Shown here: piece by piece, positions 23,193 to 34,548 of the stretch | How the letters are laid out: every line of letters begins with the position of its first letter | Position numbering within the stretch: the first letter of the stretch is position 1 | Source: Pyrenophora tritici-repentis | Taxonomy: Eukaryota > Ascomycota > Dothideomycetes > Pleosporales > Pleosporaceae | Assembly (NCBI RefSeq): GCF_003171515.1 | Contig: NC_089395.1 | Location: 372,001 to 436,000 of the forward strand | Direction: 5' to 3' | Length of the DNA: 64,000 nucleotides | Position numbers and translations under genes: made by a program | Notes under the pieces: generated by a model | Database searches by the model: none | What the model saw: only the letters and a program-made list of their open reading frames with translations | What the model was told of the DNA's origin: nothing

Positions 23193-25454
23193 ATGATGCC
23201 TACCATGATTCTCGAGTCTACGCAACCGTCACTAACTACTGCTCTCAAGGCCCTGCTCGAACGCCATGAAGCCTATGTCGCCGACTCCGAACGCGAACGG
23301 AAGCACATGCTTTCCACCATAGAGGTACTGGAAAACGACAAAATAGCCCTAGAGGCCAAGAATGCGCAGACTATCAAGGAGAATCGTGATTTGCTGGACC
23401 AGCTAGAGCAGCTGAACGACACTGTCGCCCACTCCGATGCACACATCCGAGCCCTCGAAGACACACTTCGCTCGACTGAAGAGGAGCTCGAGCGCCTCAG
23501 TACCCTGGCCGCCCGCACACAACTACTGGAAAAGCAGCTCATCGACCTGGAAAGAGAACAATCGCAACTTCAACGCAACCTGGATGCAAAGCTCGTCGAC
23601 GAGCGAACCGCTATCCAGCGATGGAAGATGGCAGAGAGAACGATAGGAGATCTTCAAGATCAAATCGACCGCATCGAAAAGGAATCCCGCGCCGAACGTC
23701 AACGACACTTTGAGGTTGTAGCCCGCATGGAGCGTAGAATGGTCGTCGAGAGCGAACTCAACACTGCAGCAAACCGACTCAAGGCAAAGGCGGGGCAAGA
23801 CAAGGGCAGCCCCAATGTCGTATCTCACTTCGTCAAGGACATTCTACTCGACAACGCAAATCTACAGCACGGAATCATGGAACTACGGGAAATGCTAGGC
23901 AACTCCAATGAAGAAGTGGAGCGGCTGCGCGAAAAACTCAAAGACCATCAACCTGTACCTGAAAACCCCGAAGACACCACTAGTCCAACGCTGCAGAAAG
24001 AGCTGGAAATGGAACAAGAATCTCTGCTGAATCAAGAAGTGCACATTCACCACCACTATCACGGCCCAAAGACATCCAGAAACGCACAAAAGGCACCGGC
24101 ACAGCGACGACCAAAGAAGAAGCGCTTTACTCTGACTCCAACTCACTTCGACCCGCCTCCAACGTTGGACCGCTCGTCTACAGCTACTATCCTGAACCAA
24201 ACCAATGTCTCTGTACCCAACTCGCACAGGTGGTCTCAGGCGTCCACGCTTGGCCCAGGTTCGTTTTCAAGCTCGCCCGTGTCCGACTCTCATCGCGGGT
24301 CCATGTACGATCGCGTTTTTAGCGAAGCCTACGACTCCTCGCGCCCTACGAGCCCTCCAGACTCCATCGACCTTCAATCTCCCATGTTCGGCCCTGTCAA
24401 GTCGCATGAATACTACAGCTCCGATGCAGACCCCCTTCCGATGCTACGAAGGGGGTCAGGTACCCTTGAAGCAGCAAAGCACAGCTCAAGGCATCTTCGC
24501 CGCAAGTCGCGTGGTTTGATGCCACCGAGTCTCTCAGCCATGCGTAGTTCGAGCACGCCGATTGCCATGAGCACTAAGAGTAGCCCAGCATCCGCCATCG
24601 TCTCCGCCGTCAGCCCCGCAAACTCCTTCTCCGACAACAGCTTCTCCCTCTCGCCCGCAATGCAACCAGAACCCCAAGCTGCCATCCCCGAAGAAAGCGA
24701 AGACTCCTCTCTCTCCACCGCCGAGCCCTCCCTCATGAGCCCGACCGAAGACTTCGAGCCCGACCAGCTCCTCTCCCCCAAAACAGCAATGCGCCGCGGT
24801 TTCCGCCGCCAAGCATCCCACGAATCCCTCATCTCAGTCTCGGGCATGGACATTCACACACTTCAATCCCGCCCCTCGCAACTCCTCTACCACAACGCCG
24901 CTCGCTACGCCACACCCGGCAACGCAGGCTCCGTCGGCCCTGAACTCACCCCCTGGACCGCAACCGCCCACGGCACACTCTCAAACAAGACTTCCGAGAG
25001 TAGTATCCAAAGTCGCACCCTCCTCTACTCCAGCATCGCAAACCAAAAGCGCGGGCCCCGCAAGAGCGATGGCCCACAACAACCTTCTACCGGTAGTCTA
25101 ACCAAGAAAGTCGGAGGCTGGGTCTTTGGTAAATGGGGCGCTACTCCTACTCCCAGCACACAACCTCCCGTCACGTCGCCGTCGTCTACTCGGCCCCCGT
25201 CCGTGCTTAGCCAGCAGACGCAGTCGAGCGTTGGTACGACCACGGCCAAGGAGGGTGGAGACGATAAAGCGAAGAAGAATAAAGACAAGGCCAAGGTCAG
25301 ACCCAGTGGGGTTAATCAGAATGGTCCTATTTGGGGCTTCTTCGATGATGTGCCTGATGCCCCGGCTAAGGTCGTCGTCCAGGATTACGATGCTGATGCG
25401 CTTGGGGAGGCGCTAGCGGAGGGCGAGGTGGGCGCTGGGGAGGTTAAGGCGTGA
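23193..25454 (+). CDS. Coiled-coil protein with long disordered Ser/Pro-rich region, 753 aa
   Basis: I place the start at the ATG at 23193 (MMPTMILESTQPS); a further in-frame ATG at 23079 would add 38 residues of odd composition. There is a single exon. Residues about 15-265 form a long heptad-rich coiled coil (leucine, glutamate and arginine-rich). The short histidine motif EVHIHHHYHGPK follows, then about 350 residues of low-complexity Ser/Pro/Thr sequence, and a compact end with KKVGGWVFGKWGATP and GPIWGFFDDVPDAP. The pattern suggests a cytoskeletal or septum/spindle-pole-associated scaffold conserved in filamentous ascomycetes, but I do not recognise a named family and claim no function. 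No membrane segment. Confidence 0.75.
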   Translation: MMPTMILESTQPSLTTALKALLERHEAYVADSERERKHMLSTIEVLENDKIALEAKNAQTIKENRDLLDQLEQLNDTVAHSDAHIRALEDTLRSTEEELERLSTLAARTQLLEKQLIDLEREQSQLQRNLDAKLVDERTAIQRWKMAERTIGDLQDQIDRIEKESRAERQRHFEVVARMERRMVVESELNTAANRLKAKAGQDKGSPNVVSHFVKDILLDNANLQHGIMELREMLGNSNEEVERLREKLKDHQPVPENPEDTTSPTLQKELEMEQESLLNQEVHIHHHYHGPKTSRNAQKAPAQRRPKKKRFTLTPTHFDPPPTLDRSSTATILNQTNVSVPNSHRWSQASTLGPGSFSSSPVSDSHRGSMYDRVFSEAYDSSRPTSPPDSIDLQSPMFGPVKSHEYYSSDADPLPMLRRGSGTLEAAKHSSRHLRRKSRGLMPPSLSAMRSSSTPIAMSTKSSPASAIVSAVSPANSFSDNSFSLSPAMQPEPQAAIPEESEDSSLSTAEPSLMSPTEDFEPDQLLSPKTAMRRGFRRQASHESLISVSGMDIHTLQSRPSQLLYHNAARYATPGNAGSVGPELTPWTATAHGTLSNKTSESSIQSRTLLYSSIANQKRGPRKSDGPQQPSTGSLTKKVGGWVFGKWGATPTPSTQPPVTSPSSTRPPSVLSQQTQSSVGTTTAKEGGDDKAKKNKDKAKVRPSGVNQNGPIWGFFDDVPDAPAKVVVQDYDADALGEALAEGEVGAGEVKA

Positions 25455-25536
25455 GGGATGAGGGTGTGATACATCTCATCTCCTCCATTTTGATCTAGAT
25501 CTCGGCTTCGGCCACATTTGTTTTTTCCCCTCACTA

Positions 25537-25571
25537 TCGCTGTCGCTGTTCGCTGTCGCTGTTCGCTGTCG
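25537..25571 (+). repeat. 13-bp tandem repeat (TCGCTGTCGCTGT), 2.7 copies
   Basis: Two full copies and a nine-base part copy of TCGCTGTCGCTGT lie in the 3' flank of the coiled-coil gene. The copies are identical, so the array may vary in length between strains. Confidence 0.8.
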
Positions 25572-25974
25572 TTTTTTGATTTTGATTTCCTCACCCCATC
25601 AACACAAAACGATGCAAGATTGCAGTAACAAGCATCGTATAGCGTTCCCTATCCTGGTTTCTGTTTTTTTATCTCACTCATGACGCGATAACGATTACGG
25701 TTATGATCAAGAAAGATACGCTCGTTTGTGTGTTTTCGTTTTTCTCCTGTCGCTTCGGTTTTTCTGTTGTCTGGGGTTGGGTTTTCTACTACACATATAG
25801 ACTGGACTACACTACTGCGTATGAGCGAGCGAGCGAAATTGAATTAGGTTGGATTGGATTAGGTTGGAAGCGTTGGAAGCGATGGATGGTTGATGATGTT
25901 TGATTTGGTATGAGATTGATACCCCACACTTATACATACATACAGATATACATATATAGCATGCATGCAAATGG

Positions 25975-25993
25975 TAGATAGATAGATAGATGG
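25975..25993 (+). repeat. GATA microsatellite
   Basis: Four to five copies of GATA/TAGA (TAGATAGATAGATAGATGG) lie in the intergenic region before Clr2. A potential length-polymorphic marker. Confidence 0.75.
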
Positions 25994-26423
25994 AGAGAGA
26001 GTTGGATGAAGGAATGAATGGAAATGCCATGGCGACATGGTTTGCTCGCTATGTCTTTGCTTTGAAGGGTTGTGTGAGCTTGAGTGATTGTGAAGATGTG
26101 AGTTGGTGAATAAGAGCATGTTACAGCATGGTAAAACAAGTGGTCATGTTCGTGGCTTTCATTTCTTCGTGTGTTGAAAACAAGGCATCTGCCATAACCC
26201 ATCTGGGTGTGAAAGAAAGGAAAGTGTCTAACTAAAGTACAAAAAACCTCCGTCCTAATGTCTTGTGACATGTTGCTGAGGAGGGGGCAGGGGTATACTC
26301 CTCAGCATGGAACCTGACTCTTCCCATAATATATACAAGTATTCTTGATGCCATGACATTTGTTATGGATCATCTTTTCCTCGCTCCTGTACTGCTCGTC
26401 ATGCCACCCTTGAGCATGCGCGT

Positions 26424-28523
26424 CTAGTCGATGACGACCATGACTTTAGCCTTCTTGCTAGATGTAGCGCGATGGTCTTCGATGACCTTGGTGTGTTGCC
26501 GAATTTCTTCCTCCAAGTCATCGTCATCGTCTAGGTCAACAACATGTGTGCGCTTCTTAGAAACCGACATGTTACTGTCGTTACCACTCGAGGCGTCAGT
26601 CGAGTCTCCGCTGATGCTAGCTGCCCTAGAGTCGACTGGTCGGAGGGGCAATGCTGGTGCCATGAAGCCGCGGACGTTTTTGATATGGGGCACAACCTCA
26701 CGATCGGGCTTCAAATCTGCCAGGTTCTGGCCACTGTCAACGGCATCCAACAGTCGATACTTCTTGCGCATATCCTTGACATCGCGCTCCAGGTCGAACT
26801 TTGAAACGTCGAGACCATTGATAGTGCGAAGATTGAGAGCGTCAGCGCGGTTGTCTCCCCAGTACCATGTAGCGATGTGTGCTTTTGCTATGCGGTTGTC
26901 GTGCTTTCGAGCATACGCACGCGCGTCGATCACGGCTTCCCGGCCAATGTCAAGGCTTGGGTCGCCTGGGTCTAGCTGGTAATGTTGCGACATAACCGCA
27001 TGGCGCTCATGCAAGCGACCCAGTACACGAGCGTATGGGATGGCCATCTCCTTGTGAGCTGAATGGAGCGGATACCATTGTGAATACTCTCCTGCCGCTC
27101 GCGGTACGTTGAATTGATCAGAGAGCCATGCCTTGTTCAATCTAGATGCATCACTCGTGTATGCAGAGCCGTAAATCCAGATCTCAGAGTTATACGGACG
27201 GCCTTCGTCGTAGTCGTTGTCGGAGGCTTGATCGAGGTTCGTCAACTGGAGGCGGATTGATTTGATCACCATAATATCCGTACACTCATCCTGGCCACAT
27301 TCTTTCTTTGGTAGAAGACGAATTGTATCCCCGACGGCCACCATCTCGAAGCCCACATACATGCCACGACAGTAAATGCTTGCGTTTGGCCATGTACCCC
27401 GAAAGCGATACTTGTCTATCAACGAGACGGTAGAGGCCAACGCCAAGGCATTTTCGATGGTAGTATGCCATTTATCTCGGCGGATGTTGTTCAAGTAGTC
27501 TTTCCAGAGTACGAACGGACGGGTTTGTCGCAAGTCAACGTACTTGTATCGCTTTGAAATTGATTTGTCGGGGTCGTTTGGGTGTGGGACGGGTTCTACT
27601 CTTATACCTGACCAAGACACGTTCGTCTTCTGGTCAGTGGCATTACCGTCAGGTCCCTCTGTGACAAGACCAGCCTTCCACTGTAGGTCCATGTTTTTGT
27701 CCTTTTGCTCGTCACGACCGACGTGAACATCATCCCGTAAGTCGCGGATATACAAGACAATATCGCCGTTCCTTGGGATCCACTGCTCTAGTGTCTTGAG
27801 GTCGTATAGCAACTTTGGCATGCGTTCTTGTTCTGCACGCCAATCTGGACTCATTGGTTCTTGTATTACATCATCGATATGTTGATGCCGCCTAAGCTTG
27901 TTGATGTAGTTTCGGTAAACATCTGGCGATCCTTCTTGGTCCTCGTTGGACTTGTCCATACCCACGGCGACCTTCTTTGGACGTCCTTTGTGCTGTTGCT
28001 GTACCACAGGCCTCGGGATTGGCACGATTGGGTGGGCACTGCTAGGACGGCTCTGTATGGCGACAGAGATGTTCGACGAACGCTGCGAAGATGTACTTGA
28101 ACTTCGCGCTCTAGAGGTGTTTGGTGAAGCCCTCGGAAGAACACCAGCACTCCCAAAGCAGACGGTGCAAGGACAGCCAATGTTGCTGCCACCGTTGTTC
28201 ATGAGGTACTCGAAATGAGGATAGAAACGGTTCGGTGAATCGAATTTCTTTTGTGAGGGGTGGCCCCAAAGATATTTGTCTAACATCTTTGGGTCTGAAG
28301 GTCTTGGGCGCTGCCACATGGTGTAACCGGCGGGCAAGGCGGCAAGAGTATACTGAACCCCAGGAAGTGCGTCACCCCGATTTTGCATCCATTGCTGTCC
28401 AATCTTCTCAAGATAGAGTGTTGGAGGATTGACCTGCGTGTGGGAACCAGAAGAGGGAACGTGTAGGGGATCGCCGTCCGAGCAACCCGGGTTTAGCTGT
28501 ACGACAACACGGTTGTTCGACAT
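26424..28523 (-). CDS. clr2: Clr2-type transcription-silencing protein
   Basis: Single exon, 699 aa, starting MSNNRVVVQLNPG. The N-terminal block LWGHPSQKKFDSPNRFYPHF and the Cys cluster CPCTVC (C117, C119, C122) are the pattern I associate with the fungal Clr2 N-terminal domain. The central part (about 240-560) fits the second Clr2 module, with a BAH-like WSGIRVEPVP and a stretch on DTIRLLP. An AT-hook-like KGRPKK occurs near residue 180, and an acidic nuclear-looking tail (DLDDDDDLEEEI) is followed by basic residues. Known role from fission yeast: Clr2 is a subunit of the SHREC histone deacetylase/remodeller complex that silences heterochromatin. Function in this fungus is inferred. No disruption is visible. 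A Clr5-domain gene lies 7 kb away but is not known to be related. Confidence 0.82.
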   Translation of the reverse strand: MSNNRVVVQLNPGCSDGDPLHVPSSGSHTQVNPPTLYLEKIGQQWMQNRGDALPGVQYTLAALPAGYTMWQRPRPSDPKMLDKYLWGHPSQKKFDSPNRFYPHFEYLMNNGGSNIGCPCTVCFGSAGVLPRASPNTSRARSSSTSSQRSSNISVAIQSRPSSAHPIVPIPRPVVQQQHKGRPKKVAVGMDKSNEDQEGSPDVYRNYINKLRRHQHIDDVIQEPMSPDWRAEQERMPKLLYDLKTLEQWIPRNGDIVLYIRDLRDDVHVGRDEQKDKNMDLQWKAGLVTEGPDGNATDQKTNVSWSGIRVEPVPHPNDPDKSISKRYKYVDLRQTRPFVLWKDYLNNIRRDKWHTTIENALALASTVSLIDKYRFRGTWPNASIYCRGMYVGFEMVAVGDTIRLLPKKECGQDECTDIMVIKSIRLQLTNLDQASDNDYDEGRPYNSEIWIYGSAYTSDASRLNKAWLSDQFNVPRAAGEYSQWYPLHSAHKEMAIPYARVLGRLHERHAVMSQHYQLDPGDPSLDIGREAVIDARAYARKHDNRIAKAHIATWYWGDNRADALNLRTINGLDVSKFDLERDVKDMRKKYRLLDAVDSGQNLADLKPDREVVPHIKNVRGFMAPALPLRPVDSRAASISGDSTDASSGNDSNMSVSKKRTHVVDLDDDDDLEEEIRQHTKVIEDHRATSSKKAKVMVVID

Positions 28524-29765
28524 ACTGGCGGCGGAGAGATGGGTGCTCTGGGCTTGCCGATGACCGAGACAATATGGACGAGACGTGAAGCAAAGACAAT
28601 GATGTTGATGTGGTTGAAGTTTATATGGCGTTTACGCGGCAGTGGACGCCGCGAGCCACCGCTTTTGCGGGCTGAGGTCAGTGACTGCAATGTGAAGTGA
28701 GGGTGTGTTGGCAAACGTCATGAAATTTCTGCAGGTGAGGCTGACTACAATCGAAGGCAGGCGCGTTTGTAGCAAGACGCGTGAACAAGGCACGTTTGGC
28801 AGCTAGCGTAGTCTTGTATCGATTGGGGATCATGGATCAGTCTAGCAACAGCGGTAGCAGCAGTAACACCATCAGCATGAAATTTGCGTGTGGCATGCCT
28901 CACTGGGTGTCTTCCATAACCCTATCGGGCGCCGTTCCGACGTTGAGATGAAGATGAAGTTACGGCTTGGCAAGATGGCGGCATGGGACCGAATGCAGGA
29001 ACGCGGGATGACTCAGCGACTGGCCCCTAATTGCAGGTGCCGAAACGCCGAACGCCAAAAGCAAACAGAAGGGGATAAACAACCAATACTACGGACAATT
29101 ATTGCGCGGCATGCTTGGACGATCTTGGACCTCATCTTTCAGGTAATGGCGAATTACAGACGTCGGGCCTACCGGTACTGCTATTCTACGCGCTCTTGAA
29201 GCTACCTATCAGACTCGTCTATATTCGCGCCCTCCCAGCACAAAGCCATCGCCTTTGATCAACAAACCAGCTATGCATACCCGCTCCCGACGCAGCGCTG
29301 TGCAGGTCCACTAAGCCTCATTGCTCAAAATGGCGAGAGATGGACAGGGGATAGTCAGATTGTCTAACGCCACGAGGCTTACTTCAGTCTATAACCGTCA
29401 TTAGCGCTGAATTAGAGGGCGTGCGCATTGTGCCTGGATCCTCTTGGGGTAAGACGTCAACTATAATCTTCCTCGACAAACTCTCGCTTGCGGGCCCATG
29501 GTTCAAGGCGGTGCAGGGTCCTTCTGGGCCGGGTAATAACTCCCTGGCACCATCCACTCACCTCCCGACTGTCCTGTTCGTCATCTCTACCCCTACGCTC
29601 CCAGCCTATATCACGAGATATAGCGGCAAGCCAATCTAAAGAGCAACACCAAAAACACGGGAGGCAGCTTCGATCACTACTTATTCCGGACGTGTACGGA
29701 TCGACAACCTGGCTTTCGATACACAGCCGACCTAGGCCATAGGCATATCCAGTGCCACCAATGCG
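28524..29765. other. Divergent promoter region
   Basis: This 1.2 kb lies between Clr2 (-) and the single-pass membrane protein (+). Small open frames (such as 28888-29199) lack any recognisable feature. An ATG-CGA-TGA mini-frame overlaps the downstream start (see findings). Confidence 0.45.
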
Positions 29766-31122
29766 ATGAATTCCATTCTCCCGAAACGCGCGAGCTCACA
29801 GCATTACCCTATCGAAGACGAGCGGCCCGCAAAGCGCATCTCGACACCTGCCGGTCAGCGTCTCTCCGTCATTTTGGATGCCAAACGTTCCAAATCTCCC
29901 GCGTCGGCGGCCAAAATCAGCGTGACCACTGAGAGCACATTCTGCAACGACCCTTCGCATCAGCACGTAGAACCAGTTCAGCATGGCCACAGGGCTGAGA
30001 GGAGGTCGGGCTTCATTTCAGTCTTGACTGGCAGCAGATTGGCTACGCCAAGAGAAAGCGGCGAGGAGGCGCGCAATGGGAGCAATCTCAGTGTCAGTGT
30101 CTGGAGCGATAGGGACAGAGACGAGGAGAAGTTTGGCCATGTAAGAAATAGAAGACGAGGGGCCTGTGGTTGGGGTTGGAAGAAACTGCTTCTAGTCGCC
30201 ATCGTTATTCTTGCGCTGATAGTAGCACTGAGTGTGGGTTTAGCATTGGGACTCAAGAAAGGTGGGAACAAAGATGAAGCTTCAAGGTACGCGAGCCCTG
30301 CTATGCTATGCGAAACCACGTCACTAATTTTGTGTAGCAACAAAAGCAGCACCAGCAACTCACCTGCGAATACGACAGGCGGCCCAATACCAGCAGGCGG
30401 CGGTGCTCACCCTAGCCCGACCACAGACTCCCCTCCTCCGCCAGCGTCCAAACATACTCCTTCTGCTCTACCTTCCAACTTTCCCGTCGGCTCATACTCT
30501 TTCGTCGTTTTCCTCGATACAGTCAACACCGGATGTACTGGAAACGCAAACACCTGGACATGCGCGCCCAAGACCGACTACTACGACGACCCACAGAAGG
30601 CGCTGACAGTGTTGAACTGGAAAATCAGCGGTTCTTCGGGCGCGTACAAGATATCTTCAGGCGGGCACGATGCAACCTTCGATACAATGTTCCAGAACGA
30701 AAACCTCGACTTGTTAGATCGGGGCCTGGATACGGAGCGATATAGATTCCAGATCTCTCGGTCGAAGACGGTCAACATGACTGGAACCATTGGGAACAAA
30801 AAGGGCGACTTTGAGTGCGATTACGGTGCGACGAACATGCAGGGATTCTTGTACACCAAGATGCAACAAACATACCCCGACGAGACCATTGCATTCAAAG
30901 GCACCAGCAGCCCTAACTGGCCATTCGGTAAGTACGGTCTATACTTGGATAAATGAGTTGCTAATATAACTATCAGCGGTGCGTGTGGAACAAGCGGTAG
31001 CTGGAGGTGCGGGCATTCCCTCATGCAAAAGTTCGTCAGGCGACGACGTGAGCCCCAAAGCTCAGGATGCAGGCACCTTGTGTTCTTGTCTCTACAAGAA
31101 CTGGACACCCCAGCCCAAATAG
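29766..31122 (+). CDS. Single-pass membrane protein with extracellular Cys-containing domain
   Basis: Exons 29766-30286, 30338-30927 and 30977-31122 give 418 aa. Intron 1 (51 nt) is a multiple of three without stops, so it is easily mistaken for coding; its GTACGC donor and TCACTAAT branch support splicing. Intron 2 (49 nt) has a GTAAGT donor and GCTAAT branch. Layout: a 145-residue basic cytosolic tail; one strong TM helix (LLLVAIVILALIVALSVGLALGL, about 144-166); a Ser/Thr/Pro stalk; then an extracellular domain with CTGNANTWTC, DFECDYGATNM and a Cys-rich end (CSCLYKNW). Type II topology with the domain outside is inferred from the positive charges before the helix. Widespread in Pleosporales by my recollection, without a named function. 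Confidence 0.78.
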
Positions 31123-31769
31123 AGCAAAATCCAACATTTCTTTGTACATATTATCAGTCATTTCCTTGTGTCACATCATCATCAAACCATCTACTCATTA
31201 GCAAGCGTAGCATAACATTGGGGTACTTTCTCGGTAGTAAGCTTAATGATAGTCATCATATGGGCGGTTCATTAGACGGTGTTTACACATAGACCAAGCG
31301 GCCATACATACTAATGTATCATTAGACGAACGTGCGCAACGTGCGACATTGCAAATTCGCCCGACCTTAACATCCGTTGTTAATCACTGGAGGCGACAGC
31401 AGAGCCCTGCAGGTGTCCTTGGGTACAGAGGAATGCAATATCCCTGGTTGCTTGCTTGCCAAGTTTCACCCTGCTTACCTTAATCACGGATCTAACCAAC
31501 ATCACAATCGTTACGTTCCTTGCATAACGATGGAAGCTGTTAGCGTCTTTGTTCGTCTTTGACAGAGGCGCAACCCCAATTCCGGAAGCGCAATCCAAAC
31601 GCCGGTCGCATGCGGCAATGCGCGAACAAAGACAAAGCCGTCATGGCGAGCATACAAGAGGCACAACAATACAAGACATTGATCTTGACAGTTGATTCTC
31701 ATATTGAATTGACTGCCAGTCTTTTGTTACTAGTCCATCTCATTTTCAACCTGCCGTTTCATCAATAAC
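31123..31769. other. Intergenic stretch
   Basis: This 0.65 kb lies between two plus-strand genes and holds the 3' flank of the membrane-protein gene and the promoter of the next. No gene is supported. Confidence 0.45.
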
Positions 31770-34374
31770 ATGGGTTTCCTCGACAGGCTCGGATTATCAC
31801 CGTTGCCAGACAACAAACCATGGTCGTCCAGTCAGAAGCGTAAGCGTGGAAACATGAGCGGTATTCCCGCTCAGACCAAACAGCCCAAATATGCCTACGC
31901 ACCAGAGGCCTATATGAATTCGGGGTATGGTGGTGCTGGTAGCGTTGTGGTGACGGAAGATGAAGACGATGCCGGTATCGGTGGCAGTGGTTACACGCCA
32001 ACTGAGATGACCGGGAGGAAGAAGAAGAATGTCAAGAAGCCAGTGGTTGTGCACCCACCAAATCAAGACTTGTTTGTCAAAGCAGTCCAGTCCAATATCT
32101 TACTTAAGAAAGCCGAGGAGAAATGGGTAAAAGGTGGTCCTGGCAAGAGATTGGGAACGCTTGAGGATATCAAGAAGCAGAGGATGTTGAATGATAGGAT
32201 CATCGAAGCGGTTGCGAAGAATGGAATGGTTCCATCCCCCGAAGCACGCGAACCAGCAAAGAAGCCAAAGACTCCAAAGACGGCAGAGACGACAAAGAAA
32301 CCAAAGACCATGTACGTAGTGGTCCCGTCTGGAAACGATGAAGAATCCCTGTCTTCCAATGAAGAAGAAGAGGTAGAGGTAGAGCCTCAGCCTGTCGGCT
32401 TTGAGAAGCTGATAGAGAAGCATAAGCCTTCTCTGGATGCTCTTCAGAACTTTCCGCCCACTGCTCCCCCACCTGCCGGAGGAAAGACGCAGCCTGCCGT
32501 GGGGAAGACGCAACCTGCTGGAGCAAAGACACAACCTGCCGGAGCAAAGACGCACCCTACTGGAGCAAGGACGCACCCTACCGGAGGAAAGACTCAACCT
32601 GCCGTAGGGAAGACTCGACCTGCCGTAGGGAAGACTCAACCTACCGCGGGAAAGACGCAGCCTGAAATCACAAACCCATCCTGGGACCTCCACCCCAACA
32701 CGCGTGCCCGCGTTCTCGGAGACAAGAAACTTATCCTCGCCGAAATCGGCGAACCAGAATACGCCTGTCGCGATGTCGAGATCCGCGATGCCATCTGGCA
32801 GGTCATGGACAGGATGGAACGTTTCGCGAAGCAGCATTTCGATGAAGAAGTGGACAATGCGTGGACAAGGGATGAGCGAGACGGTATAGTCTCTGAATAT
32901 TGGTACATGCGCATGGGGTTTGATACTGTCAAGTTGATTCACTGTGTTGCCTCTGGCGGCCCATTAGGTGTCTATGGGTGGCACGATATCTTCCTCAACG
33001 AGAAGAAGAGACGAGCACTTGTATGTGCTATTATTGGGAAAATCATTACTGAGCAAGTGTTCCAACACCCGTTCTTCGGTGGCAGCAAGGAGAATCTAAA
33101 ACGCATTGCTGATTCCGAAACGAAACTCCGCGATGACGATGGTAAGCCCCCTTTCCTTCACCAACTCCCATCTACCTACTAACAACCCACCAGGCTTCGT
33201 CCGCCACCGCTTCAACGCCTTATATATCCGCTCCGTCCTCCAGCCCACGCAAAAATCCAAGCTAACCCTCCCCCCAAAATTCACCTCCCACGTCAACGCC
33301 GTCCTCTCCGCCCTCTGGGTCCACCTCAGCCACTTATACAGCCTCGTAAACGCCGAACGACTCTCCCCAACCGAAGTCCTAGTACCCCTCCACACCATCA
33401 TCACCCAAGCCGCCCTCGTATCCTTGCACATGCGACTAGACCCCCACACCGTCTACCACCACGCACCCATGTTCAAAGAAGACAACTTCGACGGCGACCG
33501 CATGGAGTGCTTCAACATCGCCGAACTCGATATCGAAAACCCTCACAAGGAGCTAGCGAAATGTCCGCCTGAGGAACAGGTTCGTCGCGCCCGTCTCAGC
33601 GCCGCAGAGCGCAAGAGAAGCAAGGGCGACAGTCTAGTAACCGCCATCACTATCCTCGACGGCGTAACCGCGTACCGCCTCGGTGGCTGGGAGGCTCCGC
33701 ATAGTCGTCCCAGCAACGTGGTGTACGAGCGCGACAGCTATAAAAACAAAGGCGTGCGTACTCGCGTTCTCACGCACGGCTGGGTGTATTGTAGATGGGG
33801 CCGTGCGCGCAGTGTGCAAAAACCTGCTGCTGATGCGGAGGTGAATGAGGAGGAGGGGAGGAAGTTACATGGGGATAGTTGGAGGGAGGGCGGCTGGTTG
33901 GGGTTCACGGATGTGCGTGGTGTGATGGATTGGTTGGAGGAGGAGAGGGAGGATAATAGGTTGGAGAAGCGGGAGAGGAGGGAGTGGGCGGCGAGGCTGC
34001 AGGAGGAGAAGGAGGATATGCTGATGAGTGGGGGAGTGGGTGGTGAGGCGAGTGGACAGGGGAAGGGGAAGGGTCAGTCGACACCAGGTAAGGGCACGAG
34101 TGTGGCTGCGGTGAGGGGGGGTGAGGCGGTGGAACAGCCGCGGAGTGGAGTGGAGTCGTTAAGTCCAGAGGTGGAACAGATAGGGAGTTCAGAGGCGGAG
34201 ACGGGGAGTTCGTTGACTCCAGAGTTGGAGACGGGAAGTCCTCAGGTGGACCAGTGGAAGCTGGCGGTGAAAAAGGTGGATAAAGGCAAGGGGAGGGCGG
34301 ACATGGCAAGTGGGCCCCAGAGTCCTGTGGTTGACTCGTGGAATTTGGACTTGGATCCAGGGTATTCTGATTGA
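31770..34374 (+). CDS. Large hypothetical protein with 9 x 7-residue repeat, 850 aa
   Basis: Two exons (31770-33141, 33194-34374) join through a 52-nt intron with GTAAGC donor, CTACTAAC branch and CCAG acceptor; the junction reads DDG-FVRHR. The N-terminal third is basic and disordered (KRKRG, KKKNVKK). Residues about 237-299 are nine copies of a seven-residue unit like GKTQPAV. After that comes a folded region of about 350 residues (WDLHPNTRARVLGDKKLIL onward; AIIGKIITEQVF; WVHLSHLYSLVNAERL) with helices and few low-complexity parts. The C-terminal 150 residues are Glu/Ser/Gly-rich and disordered. I recognise no family; the basic disordered N-terminus would fit a nuclear protein, but that is weak inference. 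Confidence 0.72.
32478..32666 (+). repeat. 21-bp coding minisatellite, 9 copies
   Basis: Nine in-frame units of 21 bp encode G-K-T-Q-P-A-x variants (K/R at position 3, Q/H/R at 5, A/T at 7 vary). The copies differ by several synonymous and replacement changes, so the array is not brand new. It ends cleanly at KTQPE before the folded domain. Confidence 0.9.
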
Positions 34375-34548
34375 GGCGTGGGGTTTTGATGAATTATGAA
34401 AGGGGTGTGAGGTGTACTTTGTAGATTTGTTCTTTTGGAGTTTCTTCGTCTTAGGTTTCCTTGATCCTTACGGTAATATTTCCTTTGGTCTTTATATCAG
34501 AGTAGTAGTAACTATCCGCGTTCTCCTAGCTCCTCACACATCACCTCC

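Larger units (their letters stand above)
25455..26423. other. Convergent intergenic stretch with microsatellites
   Basis: This 0.97 kb lies between the 3' ends of the coiled-coil gene (+) and the Clr2 gene (-). It holds a 13-bp tandem repeat and a GATA microsatellite, listed separately. No gene is supported. Confidence 0.5.

Noticed and set aside
32100..32942. 280-aa minus-strand open frame with Ser/Arg/Leu repeats
   Set aside because: It is the antisense reading of the minisatellite-bearing gene; its repeats mirror that array.
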